Assembly: GCA_946699065.1 (NCBI GenBank)
Contig: CAMPDV010000242.1
Location: 248,001 to 312,000, forward strand
DNA: 64,000 nt
Source: Loxodes magnus
Taxonomy: Eukaryota; Ciliophora; Karyorelictea; Loxodida; Loxodidae
Direction of reading: 5' to 3'
Notes under the pieces: model-generated
Seen by the model: only the letters and a program-made list of their open reading frames with translations
Database searches by the model: none
Told to the model about the DNA's origin: nothing
Made by a program: the position numbers and the translations under genes
In this document: positions 15,001 to 26,430 of the stretch, one piece after another
How the letters are laid out: every line of letters starts with the position of its first letter
How positions within the stretch are numbered: position 1 is the first letter of the stretch

Positions 15001-18000
15001 AGGTACCTGTAAGACCATGAGTGGTCACACTAGTTATGTATATGCTGTGGCTTTATCCAGTGATTCAGAGTTCATCGTATCGGGAAGTAATGATTATACG
15101 GTGAGACTATGGGACGTCAAGACAGGTACCTGTAAGACCATGAGTGGTCACACTAGTAATGTATGATCTGTGGCTATATCCAGTGATTCAGAGTTCATCG
15201 TATCGGGAAGTTAAGATTCTACGGTGAGACTATGGGACGTCAAGACAGGTACCTGTAAGACCATGAGTGGTCACACTAGTAATGTATGATCTGTGGCTAT
15301 ATCCAGTGATTCAGAGTTCATCGTATCGGGAAGTAATGATTATACGGTGAGACTATGGAACATCAAGACAGGTACCTGTAAGACCATGAGTGGTCACACT
15401 GATTATGTATATGCTGTGGCTATATCCAGTGATTCAGAGTTCATCGTATCGGGAAGTGCAGATTAGACGGTGAGACTATGGGACGTCAAGACAGGTACCT
15501 GTAAGACCATGAGTGGTCTCACTAGTAATGTATGATCTGTGGCTATATCCAGTGATTCAGAGTTCATCGTATCGGGAAGTCATGATTATACGGTGAGACT
15601 ATGGGACGTCAAGACAGGTACCTGTAAGACCATGAGTGGTCACACTAGTAATGTATGATCTGTGGCTATATCCAGTGATTCAGAGTTCATCGTATCGGGA
15701 AGTTATTATTAGACGGTGAGACTATGCGACGTCAAGACAGGTACCTGTAAGACCATGAGTGGTCACACTGATTATGTATATGCTGTGGCTATATCCAGTG
15801 ATTCAGAGTTCATCGTATCGGGAAGTCATGATTATACGGTGAGACTATGGAACATCAAGACAGTTACCTGTAAGACCATGAGTGGTCACACTGATTATGT
15901 ATATGCTGTGGCTATATCCAGTGATTCAGAGTTCATCGTATCGGGAAGTGCAGATTATACGGTGAGACTATGGAACATCAAGACAGTTACCTGTAAGACC
16001 ATGAGTGGTCACACTGATTATGTATATGCTGTGGCTATATCCAGTGATTCAGAGTTCATCGTATCGGGAAGTGCAGATTATACGGTGAGACTATGCGACG
16101 TCAAGACAGGTACCTGTAAAACCATGAGTGGTCACACTAGTAATGTATGATCTGTGGCTATATCCAGTGATTCAGAGTTCATCGTATCGGGAAGTCATGA
16201 TTAGACGGTGAGACTATGCGACGTCAAGACAGTTACCTGTAAGACCATGAGTGGTCACACTGATTATGTATATGCTGTGGCTATATCCAGTGATTCAGAG
16301 TTCATCGTATCGGGAAGTTATTATTAGACGGTGAGACTATGGGACGTCAAGACAGGTACCTGTAAGACCATGAGTGGTCACACTGATTATGTATATGCTG
16401 TGGCTATATCCAGTGATTCAGAGTTCATCGTATCGGGAAGTGCAGATTATACGGTGAGACTATGGGACGTCAAGACAGTTACCTGTAAGACCATGAGTGG
16501 TCACACTAGTTATGTATGATCTGTGGCTATATCCAGTGATTCAGAGTTCATCGTATCGGGAAGTTAAGATTATACGGTGAGACTATGGGACGTCAAGACA
16601 GGTACCTGTAAGACCATGAGTGGTCACACTAGTAATGTATGATCTGTGGCTATATCCAGTGATTCAGAGTTCATCGTATCGGGAAGTTAAGATTCTACGG
16701 TGAGACTATGGGACGTCAAGACAGTTACCTGTAAGACCATGAGTGGTCACACTAGTTATGTATGATCTGTGGCTATATCCAGTGATTCAGAGTTCATCGT
16801 ATCGGGAAGTGCAGATTATACGGTGAGACTATGGGACGTCAAGACAGTTACCTGTAAGACCATGAGTGGTCACACTGATCATGTATATGCTGTGGCTATA
16901 TCCAGTGATTCAGAGTTCATCGTATCGGGAAGTTATGATTATACGGTGAGACTATGGGACGTCAAGACAGGTACCTGTAAGACCATGAGTGGTCACACTA
17001 GTTATGTATATGCTGTGGCTATATCCAGTGATTCAGAGTTCATCGTATCGGGAAGTCATGATTATACGGTGAGACTATGGGACGTCAAGACAGGTACCTG
17101 TAAGACCATGAGTGGTCACACTAGTTGTGTATATGCTGTGGCTATATCCAGTGATTCAGAGTTCATCGTATCGGGAAGTCATGATTATACGGTGAGACTA
17201 TGCGACGTCAAGACAGGTACCTGTAAGACCATGAGTGGTCACACTAGTTATGTATATGCTGTGGCTTTATCCAGTGATTCAGAGTTCATCGTATCGGGAA
17301 GTAATGATTATACGGTGAGACTATGGGACGTCAAGACAGGTACCTGTAAGACCATGAGTGGTCACACTAGTAATGTATGATCTGTGGCTATATCCAGTGA
17401 TTCAGAGTTCATCGTATCGGGAAGTGCAGATTAGACGGTGAGACTATGGGACGTCAAGACAGGTACCTGTAAGACCATGAGTGGTCACACTAGTTGTGTA
17501 TATGCTGTCGCTTTATCCAGTGATTCAGAGTTCATCGTATCGGGAAGTAATGATTATACGGTGAGACTATGGGACGTCAAGACAGGTACCTGTAAGACCA
17601 TGAGTGGTCACACTAGTTATGTATATGCTGTGGCTATATCCAGTGATTCAGAGTTCATCGTATCGGGAAGTAATGATTATACGGTGAGACTATGGAACGT
17701 CAAGACAGGTACCTGTAAGACCATGAGTGGTCACACTAGTAATGTATGATCTGTGGCTATATCCAGTGATTCAGAGTTCATCGTATCGGGAAGTGCAGAT
17801 TATACGGTGAGACTATGCGACGTCAAGACAGTTACCTGTAAAACCATGAGTGGTCACACTAGTTATGTATATGCTGTGGCTTTATCCAGTGATTCAGAGT
17901 TCATCGTATCGGGAAGTCATGATTAGACGGTGAGACTATGCGACGTCAAGACAGGTACCTGTAAGACCATGAGTGGTCACACTAGTTGTGTATATGCTGT

Positions 18001-21000
18001 GGCTATATCCAGTGATTCAGAGTTCATCGTATCGGGAAGTGCAGATTATACGGTGAGACTATGCGACGTCAAGACAGGTACCTGTAAGACCATGAGTGGT
18101 CACACTAGTTATGTATATGCTGTGGCTTTATCCAGTGATTCAGAGTTCATCGTATCGGGAAGTAATGATTATACGGTGAGACTATGGGACGTCAAGACAG
18201 GTACCTGTAAGACCATGAGTGGTCACACTAGTAATGTATGATCTGTGGCTATATCCAGTGATTCAGAGTTCATCGTATCGGGAAGTGCAGATTAGACGGT
18301 GAGACTATGGGACGTCAAGACAGGTACCTGTAAGACCATGAGTGGTCACACTAGTTCTGTATATGCTGTCGCTTTATCCAGTGATTCAGAGTTCATCGTA
18401 TCGGGAAGTAATGATTATACGGTGAGACTATGGAACGTCAAGACAGGTACCTGTAAGACCATGAGTGGTCACACTAGTAATGTATGATCTGTGGCTATAT
18501 CCAGTGATTCAGAGTTCATCGTATCGGGAAGTGCAGATTATACGGTGAGACTATGCGACGTCAAGACAGTTACCTGTAAAACCATGAGTGGTCACACTAG
18601 TTATGTATATGCTGTGGCTATATCCAGTGATTCAGAGTTCATCGTATCGGGAAGTTAAGATTCTACGGTGAGACTATGGGACGTCAAGACAGTTACCTGT
18701 AAGACCATGAGTGGTCACACTAGTTATGTATTCACTGTGGCTTTATCCAGTGATTCAGAGTTCATCGTATCGGGAAGTGCAGATTATACGGTGAGACTAT
18801 GGGACATCAAGACAGGTACCTGTAAAACCATGAGTGGCCACACTAGTTATGTATGATCTGTGGCTATATCCAGTGATTCAGAGTTCATCGTATCGGGAAG
18901 TGCAGATTAGACGGTGAGACTATGGAACATCAAGACAGGTACCTGTAAGACCATGAGTGGTCACACTAGTTATGTATATGATGTGGCTATATCCAGTGAT
19001 TCAGAGTTCATCGTATCGGGAAGTCATGATTATACGGTGAGACTATGGAACATCAAGACAGGTACCTGTAAGACCATGAGTGGTCACACTGATTATGTAT
19101 ATGCTGTGGCTATATCCAGTGATTCAGAGTTCATCGTATCGGGAAGTTATTATTAGACGGTGAGACTATGGGACGTCAAGACAGGTACCTGTAAGACCAT
19201 GAGTGGTCACACTAGTTGTGTATATGCTGTCGCTTTATCCAGTGATTCAGAGTTCATCGTATCGGGAAGTCATGATTATACGGTGAGACTATGGAACATC
19301 AAGACAGGTACCTGTAAGACCATGAGTGGTCACACTGATTATGTATATGCTGTGGCTATATCCAGTGATTCAGAGTTCATCGTATCGGGAAGTGCAGATT
19401 ATACGGTGAGACTATGCGACGTCAAGACAGTTACCTGTAAAACCATGAGTGGTCACACTAGTAATGTATGATCTGTGGCTATATCCAGTGATTCAGAGTT
19501 CATCGTATCGGGAAGTGCAGATTATACGGTGAGACTATGGGACGTCAAGACAGGTACCTGTAAGACCATGAGTGGTCACACTAGTAATGTATGATCTGTG
19601 GCTATATCCAGTGATTCAGAGTTCATCGTATCGGGAAGTGCAGATTAGACGGTGAGACTATGGAACATCAAGACAGGTACCTGTAAGACCATGAGTGGTC
19701 ACACTGATTATGTATATGCTGTGGCTATATCCAGTGATTCAGAGTTCATCGTATCGGGAAGTTATTATTAGACGGTGAGACTATGCGACGTCAAGACAAG
19801 TACCTGTAAGACCATGAGTGGTCACACTAGTTGTGTATATGCTGTGGCTTTATCCAGTGATTCAGAGTTCATCGTATCGGGAAGTGCAGATTAGACGGTG
19901 AGACTATGGAACATCAAGACAGGTACCTGTAAGACCATGAGTGGTCACACTGATTATGTATATGCTGTGGCTATATCCAGTGATTCAGAGTTCATCGTAT
20001 CGGGAAGTTATTATTAGACGGTGAGACTATGGGACGTCAAGACAGGTACCTGTAAGACCATGAGTGGTCACACTAGTTGTGTATATGCTGTCGCTTTATC
20101 CAGTGATTCAGAGTTCATCGTATCGGGAAGTGCAGATTATACGGTGAGACTATGGGACGTCAAGACAGGTACCTGTAAGACCATGAGTGGTCACACTGAT
20201 TATGTATATGCTGTGGCTATATCCAGTGATTCAGAGTTCATCGTATCGGGAAGTGCAGATTATACGGTGAGACTATGCGACGTCAAGACAGTTACCTGTA
20301 AAACCATGAGTGGTCACACTAGTAATGTATGATCTGTGGCTATATCCAGTGATTCAGAGTTCATCGTATCGGGAAGTGCAGATTATACGGTGAGACTATG
20401 CGACGTCAAGACAGTTACCTGTAAAACCATGAGTGGTCACACTAGTAATGTATGATCTGTGGCTATATCCAGTGATTCAGAGTTCATCGTATCGGGAAGT
20501 GCAGATTAGACGGTGAGACTATGGAACATCAAGACAGGTACCTGTAAGACCATGAGTGGTCACACTGATTATGTATATGCTGTGGCTATATCCAGTGATT
20601 CAGAGTTCATCGTATCGGGAAGTTATTATTAGACGGTGAGACTATGGGACGTCAAGACAGGTACCTGTAAGACCATGAGTGGTCACACTAGTTGTGTATA
20701 TGCTGTCGCTTTATCCAGTGATTCAGAGTTCATCGTATCGGGAAGTCATGATTATACGGTGAGACTATGGAACATCAAGACAGGTACCTGTAAGACCATG
20801 AGTGGTCACACTGATTATGTATATGCTGTGGCTATATCCAGTGATTCAGAGTTCATCGTATCGGGAAGTGCAGATTATACGGTGAGACTATGCGACGTCA
20901 AGACAGTTACCTGTAAAACCATGAGTGGTCACACTAGTAATGTATGATCTGTGGCTATATCCAGTGATTCAGAGTTCATCGTATCGGGAAGTGCAGATTA

Positions 21001-24000
21001 TACGGTGAGACTATGGGACGTCAAGACAGGTACCTGTAAGACCATGAGTGGTCACACTAGTAATGTATGATCTGTGGCTATATCCAGTGATTCAGAGTTC
21101 ATCGTATCGGGAAGTTATTATTAGACGGTGAGACTATGGAACATCAAGACAGGTACCTGTAAGACCATGAGTGGTCACACTAGTAATGTATGATCTGTGG
21201 CTATATCCAGTGATTCAGAGTTCATCGTATCGGGAAGTGATGATTATACGGTGAGACTATGGGACGTCAAGACAGGTACCTGTAAGACCATGAGTGGTCA
21301 CACTAGTAATGTATGATCTGTGGCTATATCCAGTGATTCAGAGTTCATCGTATCGGGAAGTTAAGATTATACGGTGAGACTATGGGACGTCAAGACAGGT
21401 ACCTGTAAGACCATGAGTGGTCACACTAGTAATGTATGATCTGTGGCTATATCCAGTGATTCAGAGTTCATCGTATCGGGAAGTTAAGATTATACGGTGA
21501 GACTATGGGACGTCAAGACAGGTACCTGTAAGACCATGAGTGGTCACACTAGTAATGTATGATCTGTGGCTATATCCAGTGATTCAGAGTTCATCGTATC
21601 GGGAAGTTATTATTAGACGGTGAGACTATGGGACGTCAAGACAGTTACCTGTAAAACCATGAGTGGTCACACTAGTAATGTATGATCTGTGGCTATATCC
21701 AGTGATTCAGAGTTCATCGTATCGGGAAGTCATGATTATACGGTGAGACTATGCGACGTCAAGACAGGTACCTGTAAGACCATGAGTGGTCACACTAGTT
21801 ATGTATTCACTGTGGCTTTATCCAGTGATTCAGAGTTCATCGTATCGGGAAGTCATGATTATACGGTGAGACTATGCGACGTCAAGACAGGTACCTGTAA
21901 GACCATGAGTGGTCACACTAGTAATGTATGATCTGTGGCTATATCCAGTGATTCAGAGTTCATCGTATCGGGAAGTCATGATTATACGGTGAGACTATGG
22001 GACGTCAAGACAGGTACCTGTAAGACCATGAGTGGTCTCACTAGTAATGTATGATCTGTGGCTATATCCAGTGATTCAGAGTTCATCGTATCGGGAAGTC
22101 ATGATTATACGGTGAGACTATGGGACGTCAAGACAGGTACCTGTAAGACCATGAGTGGTCACACTAGTAATGTATGATCTGTGGCTATATCCAGTGATTC
22201 AGAGTTCATCGTATCGGGAAGTTATTATTAGACGGTGAGACTATGGGACGTCAAGACAGGTACCTGTAAGACCATGAGTGGTCACACTGATTATGTATAT
22301 GCTGTGGCTATATCCAGTGATTCAGAGTTCATCGTATCGGGAAGTTATTATTAGACGGTGAGACTATGGGACGTCAAGACAGGTACCTGTAAGACCATGA
22401 GTGGTCTCACTAGTAATGTATGATCTGTGGCTATATCCAGTGATTCAGAGTTCATCGTATCGGGAAGTCATGATTATACGGTGAGACTATGCGACGTCAA
22501 GACAGGTACCTGTAAGACCATGAGTGGTCACACTAGTTATGTATTCACTGTGGCTATATCCAGTGATTCAGAGTTCATCGTATCGGGAAGTTAAGATTAT
22601 ACGGTGAGACTATGGGACGTCAAGACAGTTACCTGTAAGACCATGAGTGGTCACACTAGTAATGTATGATCTGTGGCTATATCCAGTGATTCAGAGTTCA
22701 TCGTATCGGGAAGTGCAGATTATACGGTGAGACTATGGGACGTCAAGACAGGTACCTGTAAAACCATGAGTGGTCACACTAGTAATGTATGATCTGTGGC
22801 TATATCCAGTGATTCAGAGTTCATCGTATCGGGAAGTCATGATTATACGGTGAGACTATGCGACGTCAAGACAGGTACCTGTAAGACCATGAGTGGTCAC
22901 ACTAGTTATGTATTCACTGTGGCTTTATCCAGTGATTCAGAGTTCATCGTATCGGGAAGTTAAGATTATACGGTGAGACTATGCGACGTCAAGACAGGTA
23001 CCTGTAAGACCATGAGTGGTCACACTGATTATGTATATGCTGTGGCTATATCCAGTGATTCAGAGTTCATCGTATCGGGAAGTTATTATTAGACGGTGAG
23101 ACTATGGGACGTCAAGACAGGTACCTGTAAGACCATGAGTGGTCTCACTAGTTATGTATATGCTGTGGCTTAATCCAGTGATTCAGAGTTCATCGTATCG
23201 GGAAGTTATGATTAGACGGTGAGACTATGGGACGTCAAGACAGGTACCTGTAAAACCATGAGTGGTCACACTAGTTATGTATTCACTGTGGCTATATCCA
23301 GTGATTCAGAGTTCATCGTATCGGGAAGTTAAGATTATACGGTGAGACTATGGGACGTCAAGACAGGTACCTGTAAGACCATGAGTGGTCACACTAGTTA
23401 TGTATTCACTGTGGCTTTATCCAGTGATTCAGAGTTCATCGTATCGGGAAGTTAAGATTATACGGTGAGACTATGGGACGTCAAGACAAGTACCTGTAAG
23501 ACCATGAGTGGTCACACTAGTTGTGTATATGCTGTGGCTTTATCCAGTGATTCAGAGTTCATCGTATCGGGAAGTCATGATTCTACGGTGAGACTATGGG
23601 ACGTCAAGACAGGTACCTGTAAGACCATGAGTGGTCACACTAGTTATGTATTCACTGTGGCTTTATCCAGTGATTCAGAGTTCATCGTATCGGGAAGTTA
23701 AGATTATACGGTGAGACTATGCGACGTCAAGACAGGTACCTGTAAAACCATGAGTGGTCACACTAGTTATGTATATGCTGTGGCTATATCCAGTGATTCA
23801 GAGTTCATCGTATCGGGAAGTCATGATTATACGGTGAGACTATGCGACGTCAAGACAGGTACCTGTAAGACCATGAGTGGTCACACTAGTTATGTATTCA
23901 CTGTGGCTTTATCCAGTGATTCAGAGTTCATCGTATCGGGAAGTTAAGATTCTACGGTGAGACTATGCGACGTCAAGACAGGTACCTGTAAGACCATGAG

Positions 24001-26395
24001 TGGTCACACTAGTTATGTATGATCTGTGGCTATATCCAGTGATTCAGAGTTCATCGTATCGGGAAGTTATTATTAGACGGTGAGACTATGGGACGTCAAG
24101 ACAGTTACCTGTAAAACCATGAGTGGTCACACTAGTTATGTATATGCTGTGGCTATATCCAGTGATTCAGAGTTCATCGTATCGGGAAGTCATGATTCTA
24201 CGGTGAGACTATGGGACGTCAAGACAGTTACCTGTAAGACCATGAGTGGTCACACTAGTAATGTATGATCTGTGGCTATATCCAGTGATTCAGAGTTCAT
24301 CGTATCGGGAAGTCATGATTATACGGTGAGACTATGCGACGTCAAGACAGGTACCTGTAAGACCATGAGTGGTCACACTAGTTATGTATTCACTGTGGCT
24401 TTATCCAGTGATTCAGAGTTCATCGTATCGGGAAGTCATGATTATACGGTGAGACTATGCGACGTCAAGACAGGTACCTGTAAGACCATGAGTGGTCACA
24501 CTAGTAATGTATGATCTGTGGCTATATCCAGTGATTCAGAGTTCATCGTATCGGGAAGTGCAGATTATACGGTGAGACTATGGGACGTCAAGACAGGTAC
24601 CTGTAAGACCATGAGTGGTCACACTAGTAATGTATGATCTGTGGCTATATCCAGTGATTCAGAGTTCATCGTATCGGGAAGTCATGATTATACGGTGAGA
24701 CTATGGGACGTCAAGACAGGTACCTGTAAGACCATGAGTGGTCACACTAGTAATGTATGATCTGTGGCTATATCCAGTGATTCAGAGTTCATCGTATCGG
24801 GAAGTTATTATTAGACGGTGAGACTATGGGACGTCAAGACAGGTACCTGTAAGACCATGAGTGGTCACACTAGTTGTGTATATGCTGTCGCTTTATCCAG
24901 TGATTCAGAGTTCATCGTATCGGGAAGTCATGATTATACGGTGAGACTATGGAACATCAAGACAGGTACCTGTAAGACCATGAGTGGTCACACTGATTAT
25001 GTATATGCTGTGGCTATATCCAGTGATTCAGAGTTCATCGTATCGGGAAGTGCAGATTATACGGTGAGACTATGCGACGTCAAGACAGGTACCTGTAAGA
25101 CCATGAGTGGTCACACTAGTTATGTATTCACTGTGGCTTTATCCAGTGATTCAGAGTTCATCGTATCGGGAAGTCATGATTATACGGTGAGACTATGCGA
25201 CGTCAAGACAGGTACCTGTAAGACCATGAGTGGTCACACTAGTAATGTATGATCTGTGGCTATATCCAGTGATTCAGAGTTCATCGTATCGGGAAGTCAT
25301 GATTATACGGTGAGACTATGGGACGTCAAGACAGGTACCTGTAAGACCATGAGTGGTCTCACTAGTAATGTATGATCTGTGGCTATATCCAGTGATTCAG
25401 AGTTCATCGTATCGGGAAGTCATGATTATACGGTGAGACTATGGGACGTCAAGACAGGTACCTGTAAGACCATGAGTGGTCACACTAGTAATGTATGATC
25501 TGTGGCTATATCCAGTGATTCAGAGTTCATCGTATCGGGAAGTTATTATTAGACGGTGAGACTATGGGACGTCAAGACAGGTACCTGTAAGACCATGAGT
25601 GGTCACACTGATTATGTATATGCTGTGGCTATATCCAGTGATTCAGAGTTCATCGTATCGGGAAGTTATTATTAGACGGTGAGACTATGGGACGTCAAGA
25701 CAGGTACCTGTAAGACCATGAGTGGTCACACTAGTAATGTATGATCTGTGGCTATATCCAGTGATTCAGAGTTCATCGTATCGGGAAGTCATGATTATAC
25801 GGTGAGACTATGGGACGTCAAGACAGGTACCTGTAAGACCATGAGTGGTCACACTAGTTATGTATGATCTGTGGCTATATCCAGTGATTCAGAGTTCATC
25901 GTATCGGGAAGTAATGATTATACGGTGAGACTATGGAACGTCAAGACAGGTACCTGTAAGACCATGAGTGGTCACACTAGTTATGTATATGCTGTGGCTT
26001 TATCCAGTGATTCAGAGTTCATCGTATCGGGAAGTTAAGATTCTACGGTGAGACTATGGGACGTCAAGACAGGTACCTGTAAGACCATGAGTGGTCACAC
26101 TAGTAATGTATGATCTGTGGCTATATCCAGTGATTCAGAGTTCATCGTATCGGGAAGTTATTATTAGACGGTGAGACTATGGAACATCAAGACAGGTACC
26201 TGTAAGACCATGAGTGGTCACACTGATTATGTATATGCTGTGGCTATATCCAGTGATTCAGAGTTCATCGTATCGGGAAGTGCAGATTATACGGTGAGAC
26301 TATGGGACGTCAAGACAGGTACCTGTAAGACCATGAGTGGTCACACTAGTTATGTATATGATGTGGCTATATCCAGTGATTCAGAGTTCATCGTA
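2..26395 (+). CDS. WD40 reading-frame block A (partial; open only if stops are read as sense)
   Basis: The frame is continuous for 8,798 codons, about 214 WD40 units, with no frame-changing indel that I can find. The 5' end is outside the window. Under the standard code it is interrupted in most units by TGA (V-*-SVA), TAG (D-*-T) or TAA (GS-*-D). Read as Trp and Gln/Glu these give VWSVA, DQTVRLWD and GSQD, which are ordinary WD40 sequences. No start context is visible; the only Met codon in the unit is ACC-ATG-AGT, repeated in nearly every unit. The product would be a scaffold or recognition protein made of propellers. No catalytic or membrane segment is present in this part. If the organism uses the standard code this is a pseudogene or satellite, so the CDS call is conditional. 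Confidence 0.5.
719..721 (+). other. TAA at the WD tryptophan position
   Basis: CTA-TAA-AAC replaces the usual CTA-TGG-GAC or CTA-TGG-AAC. This is the only TAA I found at the tetrad Trp position. Whether read as stop, Gln or Glu it removes the structural Trp of this blade. Confidence 0.85.
1436..2062 (+). repeat. Five-to-six-unit block duplicated 90 units away (left member)
   Basis: The unit series TAA-GAT-TCT, TAA-GAT-TAT, GCA-GAT-TAT (with AGT), CAT-GAT-TAT, TAT-TAT-TAG (followed by TGC, GTT and AAA variants) and TAT-GAT-TAG recurs at 12,506-13,132, an offset of 11,070 bases or exactly 90 units. All of these units are of the V-TGA-S type. Confidence 0.8.
4715..5203 (+). other. Stop-free run of four WD40 blades (left member of an end-to-end pair)
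   Basis: This is a 162-codon stretch with the unit order SADY/KTSTC, SCVYAVAL, DYVYAVAI with SHDY and WNI, then DYVYAVAI with LCD. The same order recurs at 62,575-63,063, 471 unit lengths away once the three indels are allowed for. It differs there by KTVTC against KTGTC. It is bounded by V-TGA-S units on both sides. Confidence 0.6.
5618..7280 (+). repeat. Nested duplication of a 7-8-unit block
   Basis: The pair TAA-GAT-TCT / TAA-GAT-TAT at 5,618 recurs at 6,602, an offset of 984 bases (8 units). The DHVYAVAI and GSYDY units further on recur at an offset of 861 bases (7 units), so the second member lacks one unit. A related stretch (LWDV..SCVYAVAI..LCDV..SYVYAVAL) occurs at 6,245, 7,106, 8,582 and 14,855. 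Confidence 0.7.
6869..6871 (+). other. TAG at the WD tryptophan position
   Basis: CTA-TAG-GAC replaces CTA-TGG-GAC by one transition (G to A). It is the only TAG found at this position, and like 719 it removes the blade Trp. Confidence 0.85.
7286..7288 (+). other. TAG after HTN (representative of three)
   Basis: CAC-ACA-AAT-TAG-GTA replaces CAC-ACT-AGT-TAT-GTA. The same change occurs at 8,024-8,026 and 9,500-9,502. The TAG stands at the variable position that elsewhere is Tyr, Asn, Cys, Ser or His. Confidence 0.85.
9690..11770 (+). repeat. Two copies of a short block 14 units apart
   Basis: Units at 9,690-10,040 (SCVYAVAL with GTC for Val, WNV, MRCHTHYV, GSYD-TAG, then GHNSYVYALA) recur at 11,412-11,770, an offset of 1,722 bases or 14 units. 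The GHN (His-Asn instead of His-Thr) and YALA variants occur together in both, which makes shared descent likely. Confidence 0.75.
12008..12010 (+). other. TGA at the SGS glycine position
   Basis: TCG-TGA-AGT replaces TCG-GGA-AGT by one G-to-T change. The same change recurs at 60,397-60,399. Outside V-*-SVA this is the only site where TGA is seen in frame. Trp at this position would be unusual for WD40, although the TCG-GTA-AGT (Val) variant shows that the position tolerates large residues in this array. Confidence 0.8.
12506..13132 (+). repeat. Five-to-six-unit block duplicated 90 units away (right member)
   Basis: This is the counterpart of 1,436-2,062 in the same unit order. Differences are limited to a few codons (for example GGT here against GTT in the first unit, and SNV against SYV). 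The units that follow differ, so the match is a discrete block. Confidence 0.8.
16769..17380 (+). other. Stop-free run of five WD40 blades (203 codons)
   Basis: This is the second-longest stretch without TAA, TAG or TGA. It begins at the Val-Ala-Ile of one unit (a GTG valine codon, not a credible start) and ends at the TGA of an N-V-*-S unit. It contains DHVYAVAI, SYVYAVAI, SCVYAVAI and SYVYAVAL units and one LCD unit. It shows that individual blades are intact WD40 sequence. I do not regard it as a separate gene, because both ends are ordinary repeat positions. Confidence 0.6.
23171..23173 (+). other. TAA at the conserved Ile/Leu of VA(I/L)SS
   Basis: GCT-TAA-TCC replaces GCT-TTA-TCC by one T-to-A change. 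This hydrophobic strand position is Ile or Leu in every other unit I read. It is a single instance. Confidence 0.85.
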
Positions 26396-26430
26396 TTATG
26401 TATATGATGTGGCTGTATATCCTAGTGATA
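26396..26430 (+). other. Scrambled unit / breakpoint
   Basis: The spacing between successive GTTCATCGTA motifs is 50 bases here instead of 123. After GTA at 26,395 the sequence jumps back to TTATGTATATGATGTGGCT, then carries four extra bases (GT, T and A) within about 20 bases of otherwise normal repeat before normal sequence resumes at 26,431. The matching place in copy 2 (33,5xx-33,7xx) has intact units and is 73 bases longer. This is the only rearranged unit in the window. Confidence 0.9.
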
